In this document: piece after piece, positions 29,814 to 40,904 of the stretch | Layout of the letters: every line of letters starts with the position of its first letter | How positions within the stretch are numbered: the first letter of the stretch is position 1 | NCBI GenBank assembly: GCA_021907015.1 | Contig: CP091064.1 | Location: 2,666,001-2,730,000, forward strand | Reading direction: 5' to 3' | DNA from: Pectobacterium sp. PL152 | Lineage (GTDB): Bacteria > Pseudomonadota > Gammaproteobacteria > Enterobacterales > Enterobacteriaceae | DNA: 64,000 bases | The notes under the pieces: generated by a model | Database searches by the model: none | The model's input: the letters and a program-made list of their open reading frames with translations, nothing else | What the model was told of the DNA's origin: nothing | Translations under genes and position numbers: made by a program

Positions 29814-30597
29814 TTAGGTGGTTTTTAAATGTGTATTGTGGCTTTCTATTGATGCTTTTATTACATATTTTCGATAATCTATACTATCCCCAAATTGAAT
29901 TATTTCATCTGATAATTCTATAAAACATTCAATGAGAAATTGATTTCTTGACTCGAATAAATGCAAATAATCATTATTGTATATTGTAAATAACCCATAC
30001 ACGTGGCTGTCACCTAATAGCCATTTAGGTACGGCTGATATTGTTGGGTAGATAAAATCTATTGGGTATTTAGCATTTTGCGCTGCTAATGTTAGTCGGC
30101 CAGCAACATCAAATTCGTCATTTGCAATTAATGATGGGCGACCTACACCACGCCAGGTTTTCCTGTTAAAGCAAGAAACATGGGAGCAACATAAATATAA
30201 TGATAGTCAATGTGATTAGCTGATTGAGTACAACCATAAATACGTCCATTACATGCGCTGTCTATTGCTTTATGTACCGCATCTGAATTTAAAGGAATAC
30301 AATCAATATCAACAATTATAATTACATCTTCATCTGATGTATTATCAAGAACTTCCATCATCCATATTGCATGGTCTACATTATGGAGATTTTGCTGTTC
30401 AATGTGAAAACCTAATTTATTAAAGACTTTTTCTGAGCATTAACTAAACGTAGATTCACATTGTCCCAATACAACGATAGTATACGAACATTATGGTAAT
30501 TGAGAGAGAAGTGTCGGCCATAAATTATTCCATTTAATTAAATATTTTATCTTTAGGTTTTTTATTTCTATTGTTGTTATTATTTTTTTCCATTCAT
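29814..30597 (-). CDS. Unrecognised protein with DXD motif in LPS cluster, frameshifted
   Basis: A protein of about 260 residues that I do not recognise. Pieced together it begins MNGKKIITTIEIKNLKIKYL, then ILSLYWDNVNLRLVNAQKK, DVIIIVDIDCIPLNSD, GKTWRGVGRPSLIANDEF and IYPTISAVPKWLLGD, ending NTHLKTT. The hydrophobic stretch IIIVDIDC before PLN looks like the DXD metal site of a GT-A glycosyltransferase. Breaks lie near 30583-30590, 30502, 30437 and 30152. It sits between a GT4 gene and a HtrL-like gene in the same direction, so a role in LPS core synthesis is likely. A glycosyltransferase is my best guess, not a firm call. Confidence 0.55.
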
Positions 30598-30657
30598 TCT
30601 TTGTAATCAAAGATAATGATTATAAAAATAAATATATAATATCTATATATTTATGAA

Positions 30658-31521
30658 TTAGTGGAGAAAAGTGAGAAAGTAATTTTTCTCTAAATTTTCT
30701 ATTTTAGAGAACAAGGATTTTTGGTTATATTTTCTAAATAAATTAAACCAATTGTTTTTCCCAAGATAGTTTAATTGTATTAAATCTTTATTTTTATAGT
30801 AACACATAATAAAAATACCTTGATCATCATCAATTATTTTTTCCTGTAAGGTCAATTTTTGGCAACGCCAGACAAGATTAAAGAATTCGTTCCACTTATC
30901 TTTAGTACCTACGATAGCCCCGCCAATAATAAAACTTCATTATTAAACATTTTATCAAAAAACAGAGTCTAATGAATTTACCTCCAAGTTTTTATTTATG
31001 GTAAAAAAATGTATTTTTCTCTATTGAATAAATAATTCCACTGTGTAAGCCCATTTAATACTTTCTCGTTTCTGCAATAGCCGAAATCTATCCAAGCAGC
31101 AAAATCTGTTTCATTAACCCCATGCTAATGGATTTAGCGACGAAATAGCTTTTAAGGTTACAGACTATAACATAGTCTGGTGAGAAATATTCGGGGCTAA
31201 TTGACTGTTCTTTGTTTAATTTAGTTTTAAATTCCGTAGATTTTTGAATTTTTGATACTTTATTTCGCAGCCTATTCAATTTATTTTTATAATCAAGAAC
31301 TATTATTTCTGTCGGTTTTTCTCCTCTTATTTCTTTTATGCGATCTTTAAATTCATTTGACGTAAATATAACCATGTTGTTGTCAAGGCGGGCAAGGTTA
31401 TTGAAATACTCAAAATAAGTGTCTGTTGTTCTATGGAAGTATGGAGTGTGGCCATTTTCTGAGTCCAATTTCCTCGACCTATATCAAAGAATGCGGTAAC
31501 AATTGTTATGGAGGGAGCCAT
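30658..31521 (-). CDS. HtrL/YibB-like protein (WlaTC/HtrL glycosyltransferase family), frameshifted
   Basis: Resembles E. coli YibB (HtrL), a protein encoded next to the waa genes and grouped with WlaTC/HtrL glycosyltransferases. It starts MAPSITIVTAFFDIGRGNWT, then HTPYFHRTTDTYFEYFNNLA, NNMVIFTSNEFKDRI, TDFAAWIDFGYCRNEKVLNG and WNEFFNLVWRCQK, and ends ENLEKNYFLTFLH. The start block and the WIDFGY stretch are typical of the family. At least five single-base breaks occur (near 31457, 31110, 31008, 30968 and 30938). Repaired length is near 290 residues. Its role in core LPS is inferred from the family and the position. Confidence 0.75.
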
Positions 31522-31918
31522 TTTTTTCCTATTATCTTAATAAGATAGAGTGTAATTAAGTAAGATTTGAAAACATTAATATATCATTAGACGAGTTAAG
31601 AAATCATAAATAACATATTTTTTGGCTTCATTTATCAGGATGTATTGATAAATAGCCAGTAGGATTATTCATCTTCCGATAGATTAGCGAGCGATACATA
31701 GCATGTTAGCGATCCTAAAAACAGTCATGTTTCACCGCTCAGTATTGCTCAGTATTGCTCAGTTCGGCTAGTGGTTTGTATTGGGTTGACGATTGCTCAA
31801 ATTACACTAATCGGATTGAGTTCCCTTCAAGCGATCTACTATTTTGCAGAATCATTTAGTATATTTATAATGAATTGCGGATTTTTTTGAAATTTTTCTT
31901 ATTCCGTATAAAAACAAC
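31522..31918. other. AT-rich gap with 10-bp tandem repeat
   Basis: About 400 bp without a supported gene. It contains AGTATTGCTC repeated twice in tandem with partial flanking copies (31737-31762). The lower part may include the degraded or misread 3' end of the GT8 gene that starts at 32879. Confidence 0.4.
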
Positions 31919-32879
31919 TTAAAGATCCAGAGAAATATTTTTTTGTGCAATTAAATGCTTATATTTTTCTTCATCTCAACGAACAAAGTTGCATCCTTTA
32001 GATCTGAGGTCAACCATGGTGATTCATGAAATGCTCTCTGAAAAGAGATAGTCGATGGATAGCTTGCCCATTTGTGCCAAGGCTTAGTTACACCTGTATA
32101 GTGTATGAGAATAGTAGAATTTTTATGATTTCTTCATATTTTTGATGGCTTGATCTTTCAACTCATTTTTTTATAGAATAAATAGTATTATATTCTCTGG
32201 GAAGGAAGGTTACGTTATCATGTAACAATATATTCATGACATCCTGATCCGGATATTGAATTGATTCCTCACCATTTCTTAGTTTATCAAATATCTTTTT
32301 GTTAAATCCAATTCATTCCAGATAGTTAAATTTACGAATAAAACACCAGAGTTAAAATATTTCCTTCTAAGGCGGCCATATTTAATCGATTTGCTGATTT
32401 CTTTTGTGTTTCAGGTAAATCACGAATTACGGCAGCAACATGTGGTGCCGTATCCAACTTGTGAAGTTGTGCTAAAGAACCTTTACACATTACATCAGCA
32501 TCAAGATAAAGGAGGCTTGATACTTTATCTGAAAGGTGTGAAAAGGCTAGTAATCTGAAATACATAGCATGAGACCAAATATCAGTACAAGGCAATGTTT
32601 TTAACATTTCAGAATTTATTTTATATAAGACGATTTTAGTTCTAAATTTTCCCGAAAGAATATTTAATTTTTTAATAAACTCATCATCAAAATCATCAGA
32701 AAAACATGGAATGTGAAATCGATGTCATTATTGATGAGAATTGATGTTATTGATATTCCACAACCAATCGCATAATTTTTATCTATACCATAAGCAACGT
32801 TTAGCGTGTCATTATCGGCGATTGGCTGATGTCTATTTTCGAAAACTGAAAGAACATCAATATGCGATGAAAAGACCAT
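31919..32879 (-). CDS. GT8 LPS glycosyltransferase (WaaI/WaaO/WaaJ type), frameshifted
   Basis: A family 8 galactosyl/glucosyltransferase of the LPS outer core. It begins [20 protein letters not shown] and continues [20 protein letters not shown] (the family start), [16 protein letters not shown] with the DXD site, [19 protein letters not shown], and [13 protein letters not shown] near the C-terminus. Single-base errors lie near 32698, 32354, 32310, 32178 and 32138. The stop is uncertain; I place it at 31919 after NISLDL, about 320 residues, close to the usual 330-340. It is 38 bp downstream of a second GT8 gene, a tandem pair like waaI/waaJ in enterobacteria. Confidence 0.75.
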
Positions 32880-32917
32880 TAAATCACCTTAAAAGAAGAA
32901 ACATTTAGCGTTTGATT

Positions 32918-33935
32918 TTAGAGTTCGTTTTTAAAATGCTTTTTATAAAAGTATTTTAAATAGCTAATTGTGCTAGAAATAAATTGCCTGTTATGAAACT
33001 GATGCTTAGCACAATATCGCATATTACTTGCTGTCACAGCGTCTAAGAGAGGTTCATTTCTCCATGGCGAATTTTCTTTGGCTTTTAAAAATATTTTGTA
33101 CAAGTGTAATTGGCCGCCCATTTATGCCATGGCTTAGTTGGGCCGATATAATGAATAAAAACAGTCTCTGTGGAGATAGGCGTTGGTGCAGATTCACCGT
33201 TACTATATTTTAATTCATAATTAATACTAAACTGGGTGTTGTATTTATTGTTAAGTTGGTGAAAATTTCCTGCCAAAAGTATATTTAAAACATCCTGGTC
33301 AGGATGGGTAATGACTTTCTTCATCTCTGATCGATCAAAAACGCATGCTGTTTTCTGTTACAGATGCCTGATGCCAATTATTGATTTCGATTAACAAAAC
33401 GCCTGAATTAAAGTAACCATTGTTGAGCTCAGGCTGCTGAAGTTTTTGTGCACGGTTTTCCCACCAACTGCTATCACCATCTAAAACAGCAGCGGCAATA
33501 TGGCTACTAGCATCCAGTTTTATTAATTCTTGCAACGAGCCATTACATATAATGTCCGCATCAAGGTAGAGAACTCTATCGAGCCTCTGATAGAAGTAAT
33601 CGGCAATAATAAAACGGAAATAAATGGCATAGCTCCAGAGTTTTGTCTCTGGTAACGTTTTTAACCAAGAGCAATCAACGATATAAATGTTAATAGTTGT
33701 ATTGTATTGCTCTGCCATTTCTTGGAATCTAGTTTTATCACCATCGCTGAGTTTGTCGGTAAATACGTGAAAGGATAAACAGTAGTCCGGATTCTTTAAT
33801 AAAATAGATGCGATAGCGATGGCACAGCCATAAATGAATTTTTCATCAGTGCCAAAGGCTATGTCTAACTCGGCATCCTTTTAGAATAGGAGAATGAGTG
33901 TACAGTTTTTATGACTTTTCTTTGTCAAAGTACAT
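32918..33935 (-). CDS. GT8 LPS glycosyltransferase (WaaO/WaaI type), frameshifted
   Basis: A second family 8 outer-core glycosyltransferase, about 338 residues. Landmarks are LDIAFGTDEKFIYGCAIAIA, RVLYLDADIICNGSLQEL with the DXD site, [62 protein letters not shown], and the basic end YFYKKHFKNEL at 32918. Breaks lie near 33885-33905, 33342 and 33088. I place the start at ATG 33935 (MYFDKEKS), although the N-terminal frame is damaged there. It follows waaG in the same direction, the position occupied by waaO in E. coli. Substrate specificity cannot be read. Confidence 0.78.
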
Positions 33936-34010
33936 GCGCTTACCGTGTTGGATAAATAGCGGAAAGGATAACGTGTTAAAAAACAGGTCGGAAGATGTCT
34001 TTATTTATCA

Positions 34011-35122
34011 TTATGATTCGATAATCAACTGTGCCGCTTTTTCTGGCAGACTATAAATATCTTCTGTATCGGCAAAGTGGCGGGCATTTTCTGCCCACTG
34101 TTTGCGTTTCTGGCTGACGGAGTGCGTGTAATAACGCGTGATTCAGTGTTGTCTGACTAAAAGGCTCTGGTATGACCTGCCCGGCCTGCGAACGCTCAAT
34201 GTAAAAAGCATAACCGCACGCATCGGTGACAAGTATCGGTAATCCAGCCGCGATAGCCTCAAGTAAAACGATGCCTGCGGCTTCCTGATGAGCCGGATGC
34301 AGTAACAAATCCGCGGCTGCCATGAAGTCAGGAATGTCGTCTCGGCCAGAGAAGAACTGTATTTGTTTACCGATGCCGAGCTGCTCTGCCTGTTGTTGAA
34401 ACGGTTTTGGATCGTCCTGGCCGACGACCAGCAGCGTTACACGTTGACGCAGTTCCTGTGGCAGGCTGGCGATAGCGGTCAGACTGCGGCCAACGCCTTT
34501 GCGTTTGAAGTCGGAACCGACTTGTAATAGAACAAATCCATTTTCATCCAGTTGGTTCTGCTGACGGAAATGTGAACGCGTATCTGGAGAGCGAGTGCTG
34601 TACTTTCTATCCAGTGAAATACCCGGCGGTAGCATAAAAAGCGTTCATCTTGTGTGCCGTAATGCTTCTGGAAATGGGCGATTTGCCGCGGCGTCAGCAT
34701 CAGCATGCGCGTGTGGCTATTTTTATCGAACACGTCTCGTTCAAGTGCTGCGTAGCCGCGGTAGCGGGGCGTTAGTCGATAAAATAAGCCTTTTCCTGAA
34801 CCGCCTTTTCTGCCGTACATCCTTCTGCGGCATAGTAGAAGTCCAGTCCTGGCATTTTGCTAAACCCGACAACGCGATCGACAGGATGCTGTTGTAAATG
34901 GTGGCGTATCCAGTTGGAAAAACGGCGATGGCGAGTATGATTACCCAGCCCAGAGATAGGCACGAGAACGATGTCGAACCCTTCAGGTTTATCGCCTTGC
35001 CATTCACTCGTGTAAACACGAATGTCGTGGCCTTGTTTTTGGCACGTTAGTGCAATGCTCAGAAAATCGCGCTGTAGCCCGCCGAAAGGAAAGAATTTAT
35101 AGACGCAGAATGCGATTTTCAT
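34011..35122 (-). CDS. waaG: LPS core glucosyltransferase I, three frameshifts
   Basis: Adds the first glucose of the outer core to heptose II; a GT4 enzyme at the inner face of the membrane. It starts MKIAFCVYKFFPFGGLQRDF at ATG 35122 and reads VGFSKMPGLDFYYAAEG, RLTPRYRGYAALERDVFD, MLPPGISLDRKYS, LLQVGSDFKRKGVGRS, HPAHQEAAGIVLLEAIAAGL and, after correction, WAENARHFADTEDIYSLPEK. Breaks are near 34790 (G missing), 34631 (T missing) and 34108 (extra A). The corrected length is 370 residues (E. coli 374). The start lies 26 bp inside the end of waaQ. Confidence 0.92.
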
Positions 35123-36185
35123 TTGTGGTCTCTTCCTGCGCCTCTTGTAGCATGTGTTCTGATGCCTGAATAACCGCTTGTGCAGGAATGCAGGACAAGT
35201 ATTTAACCGTCTGATCGTAATTCTGTTGGGCTGGCATCTGCTGATATTCACCTGCCCAAATCTGCTTATAGCGATCGCACCACGGGCGCCATAATTTGTA
35301 GTCTGTTGGGCCAAACAGGCACACTAGCGGCGTATTCAATGCGGCAGCCATATGCATGGGCGCGGAATCCACACCGATATACAACACCGCGTTGTCAATT
35401 AACGCCGCCAGCTCAAGAAAACTCGTTTTACCCGCAAAGGTCATATCGGGTTTATGCGTGCACTGCGAGTGAATGTCGCGCACCACGTTTAAATCGTCTT
35501 CTGAAGGACCACAGGTCAAAACGACTTCCAGATTTTTTTTCTTTAAGGTAGTCAATGACCTGAGCGAATTTGTCGTTGTCCCAGTATTTGTAATATTGGC
35601 GAGTCGTGGGTTGATGACGACGTAGCGTTGCGTTAAAAGTGTAGGGCGTTTATCAACGATATTTTGGGCATCTTCCTGACGATAATGCAGCGATAATGCA
35701 GAACGTGTATTTGACGCCGGCAGGTTGAGCGGGGTGAGGAGATGAAGGTTTTGCTCAACAATATGCGTCCCCATTGGTGGAACGCAGGTGCTGAAAAATG
35801 AGCGCCAAATCTTTCCCTTCAGATTATCGCCCCGATCTAGAGCAATACTGTGACATCCCAATGATTTTACCAATAGGGCAATCGGCCACTGGTCAGCTAA
35901 ATTGACTATCAGATCGTAATTGTTTTGCTTAAGTTCGTGCCTGATTTCTTGAAATTGCGGATCTTTTCTAAAAGCGTGTCCGTTTTTCTTTGAGCCCATA
36001 AAGCTGATTTATCTCTGATTGGCGGAGAGAATCGGCATCGTATCCTGATACAGCAATACGTCAATTTTGGCGTCAGGGTAATTGGCTTTCAGTGTGCTGA
36101 TGAGCGGAGTGGTCAGCAGCATATCGCCATGATATCTGAGCTTTACCACGAGAATCCGGTGATAAGGGATGATGCGTTGACTCAC
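35097..36185 (-). CDS. waaQ: LPS heptosyltransferase III, four compensating frameshifts
   Basis: Adds the branching heptose III to heptose II of the inner core (GT9). The start is GTG 36185, six bases after AAGGA; the nearby ATG 36200 stops at once. The N-terminus reads RILVVKLRYHGDMLLTTPLI. A missing C near 36029 and an extra A near 35985 leave a scrambled stretch between them. A missing C near 35612 and an extra A near 35532 scramble another (correct reading TTRQYYKYWDNDKF). The net frame is unchanged, so most of the gene looks open although two internal segments are wrong. Later landmarks are VVLTCGPSEDDL and GVDSAPMHMAAAL. Corrected length is 362 residues. Confidence 0.9.
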
Positions 36186-36220
36186 TCGTTTTCCTTCATG
36201 TAATCAAAGGGTTGTTTTTA

Positions 36221-36259
36221 CAGGCACGCTACCGCCCCTGGCTCGACAGCTACCAGTTG
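36221..36259 (-). promoter_or_regulatory. JUMPstart element with ops site
   Basis: On the minus strand the 39 bp upstream of waaQ match JUMPstart, with GGTAGCTGT and the ops core GGCGGTAGCGTG (36225-36236). The ops hairpin pauses RNA polymerase and recruits RfaH, which lets transcription run through long LPS operons. It lies 36 bp upstream of the GTG of waaQ, so waaQ, waaG and the genes after them should be RfaH-dependent. Confidence 0.88.
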
Positions 36260-36396
36260 ACTGAGATGATCCGAAATGTCGCGGCGATTTGCGGTACGCA
36301 AATTTATTGCGCACGTATTCAAACCCAGTATGGTACTAAAACCCACCACCCTCTCACAGAGGTAAATGCTACTGCCACACGCTAATTATAACAGGG

Positions 36397-37680
36397 CTAA
36401 TTCTTTAGCCATTTTCCAGTCAGCGTTGTGCCGAGGCAAAACACCATAAGCCACGCGATAAGCATGTCTCTTGAATAGAGAATGACATCGCTAAGTCCAT
36501 ACATCAGCAGAGCAAAAAGCAGCGCAGCAGAGAGGTGGCTGCGTAGAATCAAAAACGAAAAATAAAATAAAGAGGCATAGAGCAACACAAGCAATATTGC
36601 TCCCGGTAATCCCTTAAGGGAGAAGGCATCAATCACTTCGTTATGCAGATGGACATCCAGATATTCCACCGCACCCGCTAAGTTCGGCTTTTGCTCTGCT
36701 TGTGCAGCGATTCGCTCTGCGCGCTGTTCGGCAGACTGTCCCAGTAATGCTTCTTCACCTGCTTCGATACCCGATTGATACATCGCGATTCGTGCGCCAA
36801 CCGAGGTTCTGCTGTTATTCATGCTATAGCTGTGTACGTCATTAATCAGATCGTTAACACGCTGATGAATCGTTTCCTGGAAAAGGAATGAACACAGGAG
36901 AAGCGTGGCCGATGAGCCGACGAATGCTTTTATAAATAGCGGCTTACTGTGCCTGACTTCTGACAATAAAATGGTGGCGCCAACAATAGGATAGACGAAG
37001 ATGGCTGCCCGGGTTTCCGTTAGCAGAATAGCGACAGTCACTAACAGGAAATGCCCCAGATAGAGATAATATTTATAGGTTGAATCGAGCTTAAGCAGTG
37101 CCTGTGCGCTTAAGGCACCGATGAAGGTAAGAAAATAGGCCGCGCTCGTTGCGGTACCAAATACTAATCCAATACGGTGTATTCCGCTGAATAATGACTG
37201 ATAGAACGCGTAACCCAGCGCGAAAGCACAGATTGTGATGATGCAGAAGAGTGGTTGTTGCCGATTTTTTTGCGAGATATGCAGGACTGTCAGCAGGATG
37301 AATGCACCCAGAATACCTGCATGGGCAGATGTCCTGTAGGCGTTATACACATAAGGTAAAAGGCTATCGGGTTGATAATAGTGGTGATACCAAACGAGAT
37401 TGGTTAAGCCGATAGCCAGCAGGCAAAGTGGAATCAGTAACAGCCGCTTAGCCGCGATTACGGTTCTTAAGTGTGTCGCCACATAAAAAACAGATAGCGA
37501 TCCCGTGAGATAAAAAAGCCACCCGGCAATAATGCTACTAAATGGCATAACGGCTAGTGTGAGTAAACAGCCGGGAAAAACTGCTTTAAGCGCGACAGCC
37601 GAACTTATGCTGGGCGTTTTTCCCAGTTCGTACCTTAATTCATTGAGCATGTATTTGTTCACAGTCGGGAGCGATATCAC
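36397..37680 (-). CDS. waaL: O-antigen ligase WaaL
   Basis: A polytopic inner-membrane enzyme that joins undecaprenyl-linked O-antigen to lipid A-core on the periplasmic side. The 427 residues show about twelve hydrophobic segments and the large periplasmic loop of the Wzy_C family between roughly residues 235 and 340, with TETRAAIFV and [17 protein letters not shown] (conserved Arg and His). The ATG overlaps the waaC stop by four bases, so it belongs to the hldD-waaF-waaC-waaL operon. The gene is intact. Specificity varies widely between strains, which fits its low similarity to E. coli WaaL. Confidence 0.9.
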   Translation of the reverse strand: MISLPTVNKYMLNELRYELGKTPSISSAVALKAVFPGCLLTLAVMPFSSIIAGWLFYLTGSLSVFYVATHLRTVIAAKRLLLIPLCLLAIGLTNLVWYHHYYQPDSLLPYVYNAYRTSAHAGILGAFILLTVLHISQKNRQQPLFCIITICAFALGYAFYQSLFSGIHRIGLVFGTATSAAYFLTFIGALSAQALLKLDSTYKYYLYLGHFLLVTVAILLTETRAAIFVYPIVGATILLSEVRHSKPLFIKAFVGSSATLLLCSFLFQETIHQRVNDLINDVHSYSMNNSRTSVGARIAMYQSGIEAGEEALLGQSAEQRAERIAAQAEQKPNLAGAVEYLDVHLHNEVIDAFSLKGLPGAILLVLLYASLFYFSFLILRSHLSAALLFALLMYGLSDVILYSRDMLIAWLMVFCLGTTLTGKWLKN

Positions 37681-38660
37681 TCGCCTGATGCTGGTAATTC
37701 TATCAGCTTCTCTAATTTCTGATGGACGAGGCTAGCGGGAATAGTCTCCATTTTCTGGCTTTCAGACATTTCCACTACCTGATTCATTCCATAGCCACCA
37801 ATCAACCCCGGGTCGGTTGGCCCATATAAGGTGATATTTGGACGATCCAGCGCTGCCGTCAGGTGGCTAAGCCCGGTATCGACGGAAACGACGACTTTGG
37901 CGCCAGCTAATACCTCGGCGACCTGTTGCAGCGTGAGGCGTGGTAAGACTTCGACATGCGGAAAGCCTTCCGCCAGCCGTAAGGCGCGCTGGTGCTCATG
38001 CTCCGCTCCCCAGGGAAGTTTGATGCGTAGTCCACTCGGTGCTAATAGAGCAATCAATTCACGCCAGTGTGCTTCCGGCCAGTGTTTTTCATCACGCGTT
38101 GTGGCGTGGAGAAACACCAGATAGCAGTTGGTGTCCGCGGGCGGCTGGGAGAGGAAACGTGAGGCAATCGCATAATCGCCGCGCTCGGCGGGTTTCCGGT
38201 AGCCCAGACTGGCGGCAAACAGCTCGCGTACGCGCTCGACGGCATGCTGTTGACGGCTTATCGGGTGGCGATAGTTATAAAACCAGCTTGCCAGCGGCTC
38301 ACGCGCGCTCTTGCAATCCAGTCCGTGTTTCTTTCCGTTGGCGAGTCGCGTCACCAGCAGCGCGCTTTTAATCAGCCCTTGCGCATCAATCACGGCATCA
38401 TAGCGGTGCTGGCGTAGCTGGCGTTTAAATTCCGCACGTTCCTGACGCACCAGGGCACTGAACCAGCTTTTGCGCCAGCGACGTATTGCGACTGGAATCA
38501 CGCGGGAAACCGCTGGGTGCCAGTTGGGAATCTGCGCGAAACCTTCTTCAACCACCCAGTCGAACTGGATACCGGGAATAGCCTGCATTGCATCGGTTAA
38601 GGCGGGCAGCGTATGCAGCACATCGCCCATCGACGATGTTTTGACGATCAGCACTCTCAT
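37677..38660 (-). CDS. waaC: LPS heptosyltransferase I
   Basis: Adds the first L,D-heptose to Kdo2-lipid A (GT9). The 327-residue protein starts [20 protein letters not shown] and contains the catalytic Asp region [29 protein letters not shown] and the ADP-heptose site [15 protein letters not shown]. Both ends overlap neighbours by ATGA (waaF upstream, waaL downstream), showing a tightly coupled operon. No frameshift. Confidence 0.96.
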   Translation of the reverse strand: MRVLIVKTSSMGDVLHTLPALTDAMQAIPGIQFDWVVEEGFAQIPNWHPAVSRVIPVAIRRWRKSWFSALVRQERAEFKRQLRQHRYDAVIDAQGLIKSALLVTRLANGKKHGLDCKSAREPLASWFYNYRHPISRQQHAVERVRELFAASLGYRKPAERGDYAIASRFLSQPPADTNCYLVFLHATTRDEKHWPEAHWRELIALLAPSGLRIKLPWGAEHEHQRALRLAEGFPHVEVLPRLTLQQVAEVLAGAKVVVSVDTGLSHLTAALDRPNITLYGPTDPGLIGGYGMNQVVEMSESQKMETIPASLVHQKLEKLIELPASGE

Positions 38661-39706
38661 GCGTCTGCTCCCGGAATGAGATACTTATCCAGTGCGCTGA
38701 GTACGCGTTCGGGCTGAATGTCGATCAAACTCTGGTGGTAACCCTGTTCTGCATCGCCCTTGCGCACCCGGTGATAGCCGGTAATCAGGCGAATCACCTC
38801 GGCCTGATGGGACAGCGGCGGGGTAAAATCGGGGCTGCTTGGGCCATAAAGCGCGACCAGCGGACGATGAAGTGCCGCCGCAACGTGCATGAGTCCGGAG
38901 TCGTTGCTGACGATGGCGTGGCAGGCGGCGATCAACACCACTGCCTGTTCCAGCGAGGTTTTCCCCGCCAGACTGGTGCAATGCTGCCGTGCCTCTTCCG
39001 TCAACCCCTGAAGGATATCGTCACAGGCTGAACGGTCATTGGCTGAACCGAACAGCGCGATCTGGTAGCCGCGTTCAATCAGTGTTTGCGCCAGCGCAGC
39101 ATAGTGATAATGCGGCCACCGTTTAGCGGGGCCGAATTCGGCACCGGGGCAAAAGCCGATGATGGGGCGTGTATCGCTGAGGTCGAAGGCCTGCATCATG
39201 TCCGCAATTTCGGCCTGATTGACCTGCAACTGTGGCCACAGTAACGGCTGCGGCAGATCCTCGGCGCGACGAATACGGCTACGATCGTAGGCTAATGCGG
39301 CGTAACGCTGAACCATCAGCGGAAATGCCGCCTTATCCAGCACACGTAAGTCGTTCAGAAGCCCATAACGCATTTCGCCGCGCCAGCCTGTGCGTTGTGG
39401 AATGTTGGCAAAGAACGGGACCAGCGCGGATTTGAAGGAGTTGGGCAGCACGTAAGCGCGATCGTAGCCTGCATCGCGCAGCGATACGCCAAGACGGCGA
39501 CGTTCGCCCAGCTCCAGTGCGCCGTGACCGAGCGGCATGGCTAACGCCTGATTGACTTCCGGCATACGTGCCAGCAGCGGACGGCACCAGGCTGGCGCCA
39601 TCACGTCAATAACCGCTTCCGGGTGTTCAGCCTTCAACGTGCGATAAAGGCTGTGCGACATCATCATATCGCCGACCCAGGAAGGGCCGATGACCAAAAT
39701 TTTCAT
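38657..39706 (-). CDS. waaF: LPS heptosyltransferase II
   Basis: Adds the second heptose to the inner core (GT9), 349 residues (E. coli WaaF 348). It starts MKILVIGPSWVGDMMMSHSL, with the catalytic Asp in VGDMMMSHSL, and shows PGAEFGPAKRWPHYHYAAL and the ADP-heptose-binding SNDSGLMHVAAAL. It lies 23 bp after hldD and overlaps waaC. Intact. Confidence 0.97.
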   Translation of the reverse strand: MKILVIGPSWVGDMMMSHSLYRTLKAEHPEAVIDVMAPAWCRPLLARMPEVNQALAMPLGHGALELGERRRLGVSLRDAGYDRAYVLPNSFKSALVPFFANIPQRTGWRGEMRYGLLNDLRVLDKAAFPLMVQRYAALAYDRSRIRRAEDLPQPLLWPQLQVNQAEIADMMQAFDLSDTRPIIGFCPGAEFGPAKRWPHYHYAALAQTLIERGYQIALFGSANDRSACDDILQGLTEEARQHCTSLAGKTSLEQAVVLIAACHAIVSNDSGLMHVAAALHRPLVALYGPSSPDFTPPLSHQAEVIRLITGYHRVRKGDAEQGYHQSLIDIQPERVLSALDKYLIPGADA

Positions 39707-39729
39707 ACCGCTTATGAATCCTTATTTGA

Positions 39730-40662
39730 TTAAACGGTACGGTTCAGCCAGGCCATATATTCCGCCACGCCTTCGGCGACGGTTTTGAACGGCTTGTCAT
39801 AGCCTGCGGCACGCAAATTGGTGAGGTCGGCTTGTGTATAAGCCTGATAGCGGCCTTTCAGCTTCTCGGGGAACTCGATGTATTCCACGCTGCCTTTCTT
39901 GTGGAACGCAAGCGTAGCGTCGGCGACAGCCTGGAAGGATTCGGCGCGACCAGTACCGCAGTTGAAGATGCCGGAAACTCCGTTTTGCCAGAACCACAGG
40001 TTGACGGCCGCGACATCACCAACGTAGATGAAGTCACGCTGGAAGTTCTCGCTACCGGAGAACAGCTTCGGATTTTCACCCTGATTAATCTGGTTGTTCA
40101 GATGAAATGCGACGCTCGCCATGCTGCCTTTGTGACCTTCACGCGGTCCGTAGACGTTGAAATAGCGGAAGCCGCAGATCTGCGATTCAGCTTCCGGGAG
40201 AATTTCACGGACGTATTGATCGAACAGGAATTTGGAGTAGCCATAGACGTTCAGCGGCTGCTCGTATTGACGCTCTTCGATAAAGTTATCGTTGCGACCG
40301 CCGTAGGTTGCGGCAGAAGAGGCATACAGGAACGGAATGTTGCGATCGAGGCAATAGTGCAGTACATCTTTGGAATACTGATAGTTATTATCCATCATGT
40401 ACTTGCCATCCCACTCGGTGGTGGAGGAGCAGGCACCTTCATGGAATACGGCATCGATATCGCCCAAGTCATCGCCTGCAACGATGCTGGCGATGAAGTC
40501 TTCCTTATCCATGTAATCTGCGATGTCCAGATCGACCAGATTGACGAATTTGGTGCCGTCTTTCAGGTTATCGACAACCAGAATGTCCCGATAGCCGATG
40601 TCATTCAGGGATTTTACGATATTGCTGCCGATAAAACCGGCACCGCCAGTAACGATAATCAT
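39730..40662 (-). CDS. hldD: ADP-L-glycero-D-manno-heptose 6-epimerase
   Basis: Makes ADP-L-glycero-D-manno-heptose, the donor for WaaC, WaaF and WaaQ; a short-chain dehydrogenase with NADP. ATG 40662 gives 310 residues as in E. coli, starting [19 protein letters not shown] with the Rossmann GGAGFIG. The active site shows SSAATYGG and YGYSKFLFD (Tyr-x3-Lys). It heads the hldD-waaF-waaC-waaL operon and is divergent from kbl across about 240 bp that must hold both promoters. Intact. Confidence 0.97.
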   Translation of the reverse strand: MIIVTGGAGFIGSNIVKSLNDIGYRDILVVDNLKDGTKFVNLVDLDIADYMDKEDFIASIVAGDDLGDIDAVFHEGACSSTTEWDGKYMMDNNYQYSKDVLHYCLDRNIPFLYASSAATYGGRNDNFIEERQYEQPLNVYGYSKFLFDQYVREILPEAESQICGFRYFNVYGPREGHKGSMASVAFHLNNQINQGENPKLFSGSENFQRDFIYVGDVAAVNLWFWQNGVSGIFNCGTGRAESFQAVADATLAFHKKGSVEYIEFPEKLKGRYQAYTQADLTNLRAAGYDKPFKTVAEGVAEYMAWLNRTV

Positions 40663-40904
40663 GGGCGCGACCTTTGTTAATCTTGCTGGTGAGGCACCGT
40701 GCCCCACACTGTTTATGACCGCTATAATAGCATTTCATTTTACCGCAAGCAGCCAGAGCTTAATTTATCCCGTGTTGCCCCAACTTTTTTAAGATGATTC
40801 AGGCCGTGACGAAGCCAGCATTTTCAGACTGTTTACCCCGCATTTCTGCCCACATCCACTAGCTTAAAAACCATAAAGCGATCTTTGTATGGGAGAGTAA
40901 CGCT

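Noticed and set aside
39832-40680. Open frame of 282 codons opposite hldD
   Set aside because: Pure antisense to a well-conserved gene, with no start signals or recognisable domain.
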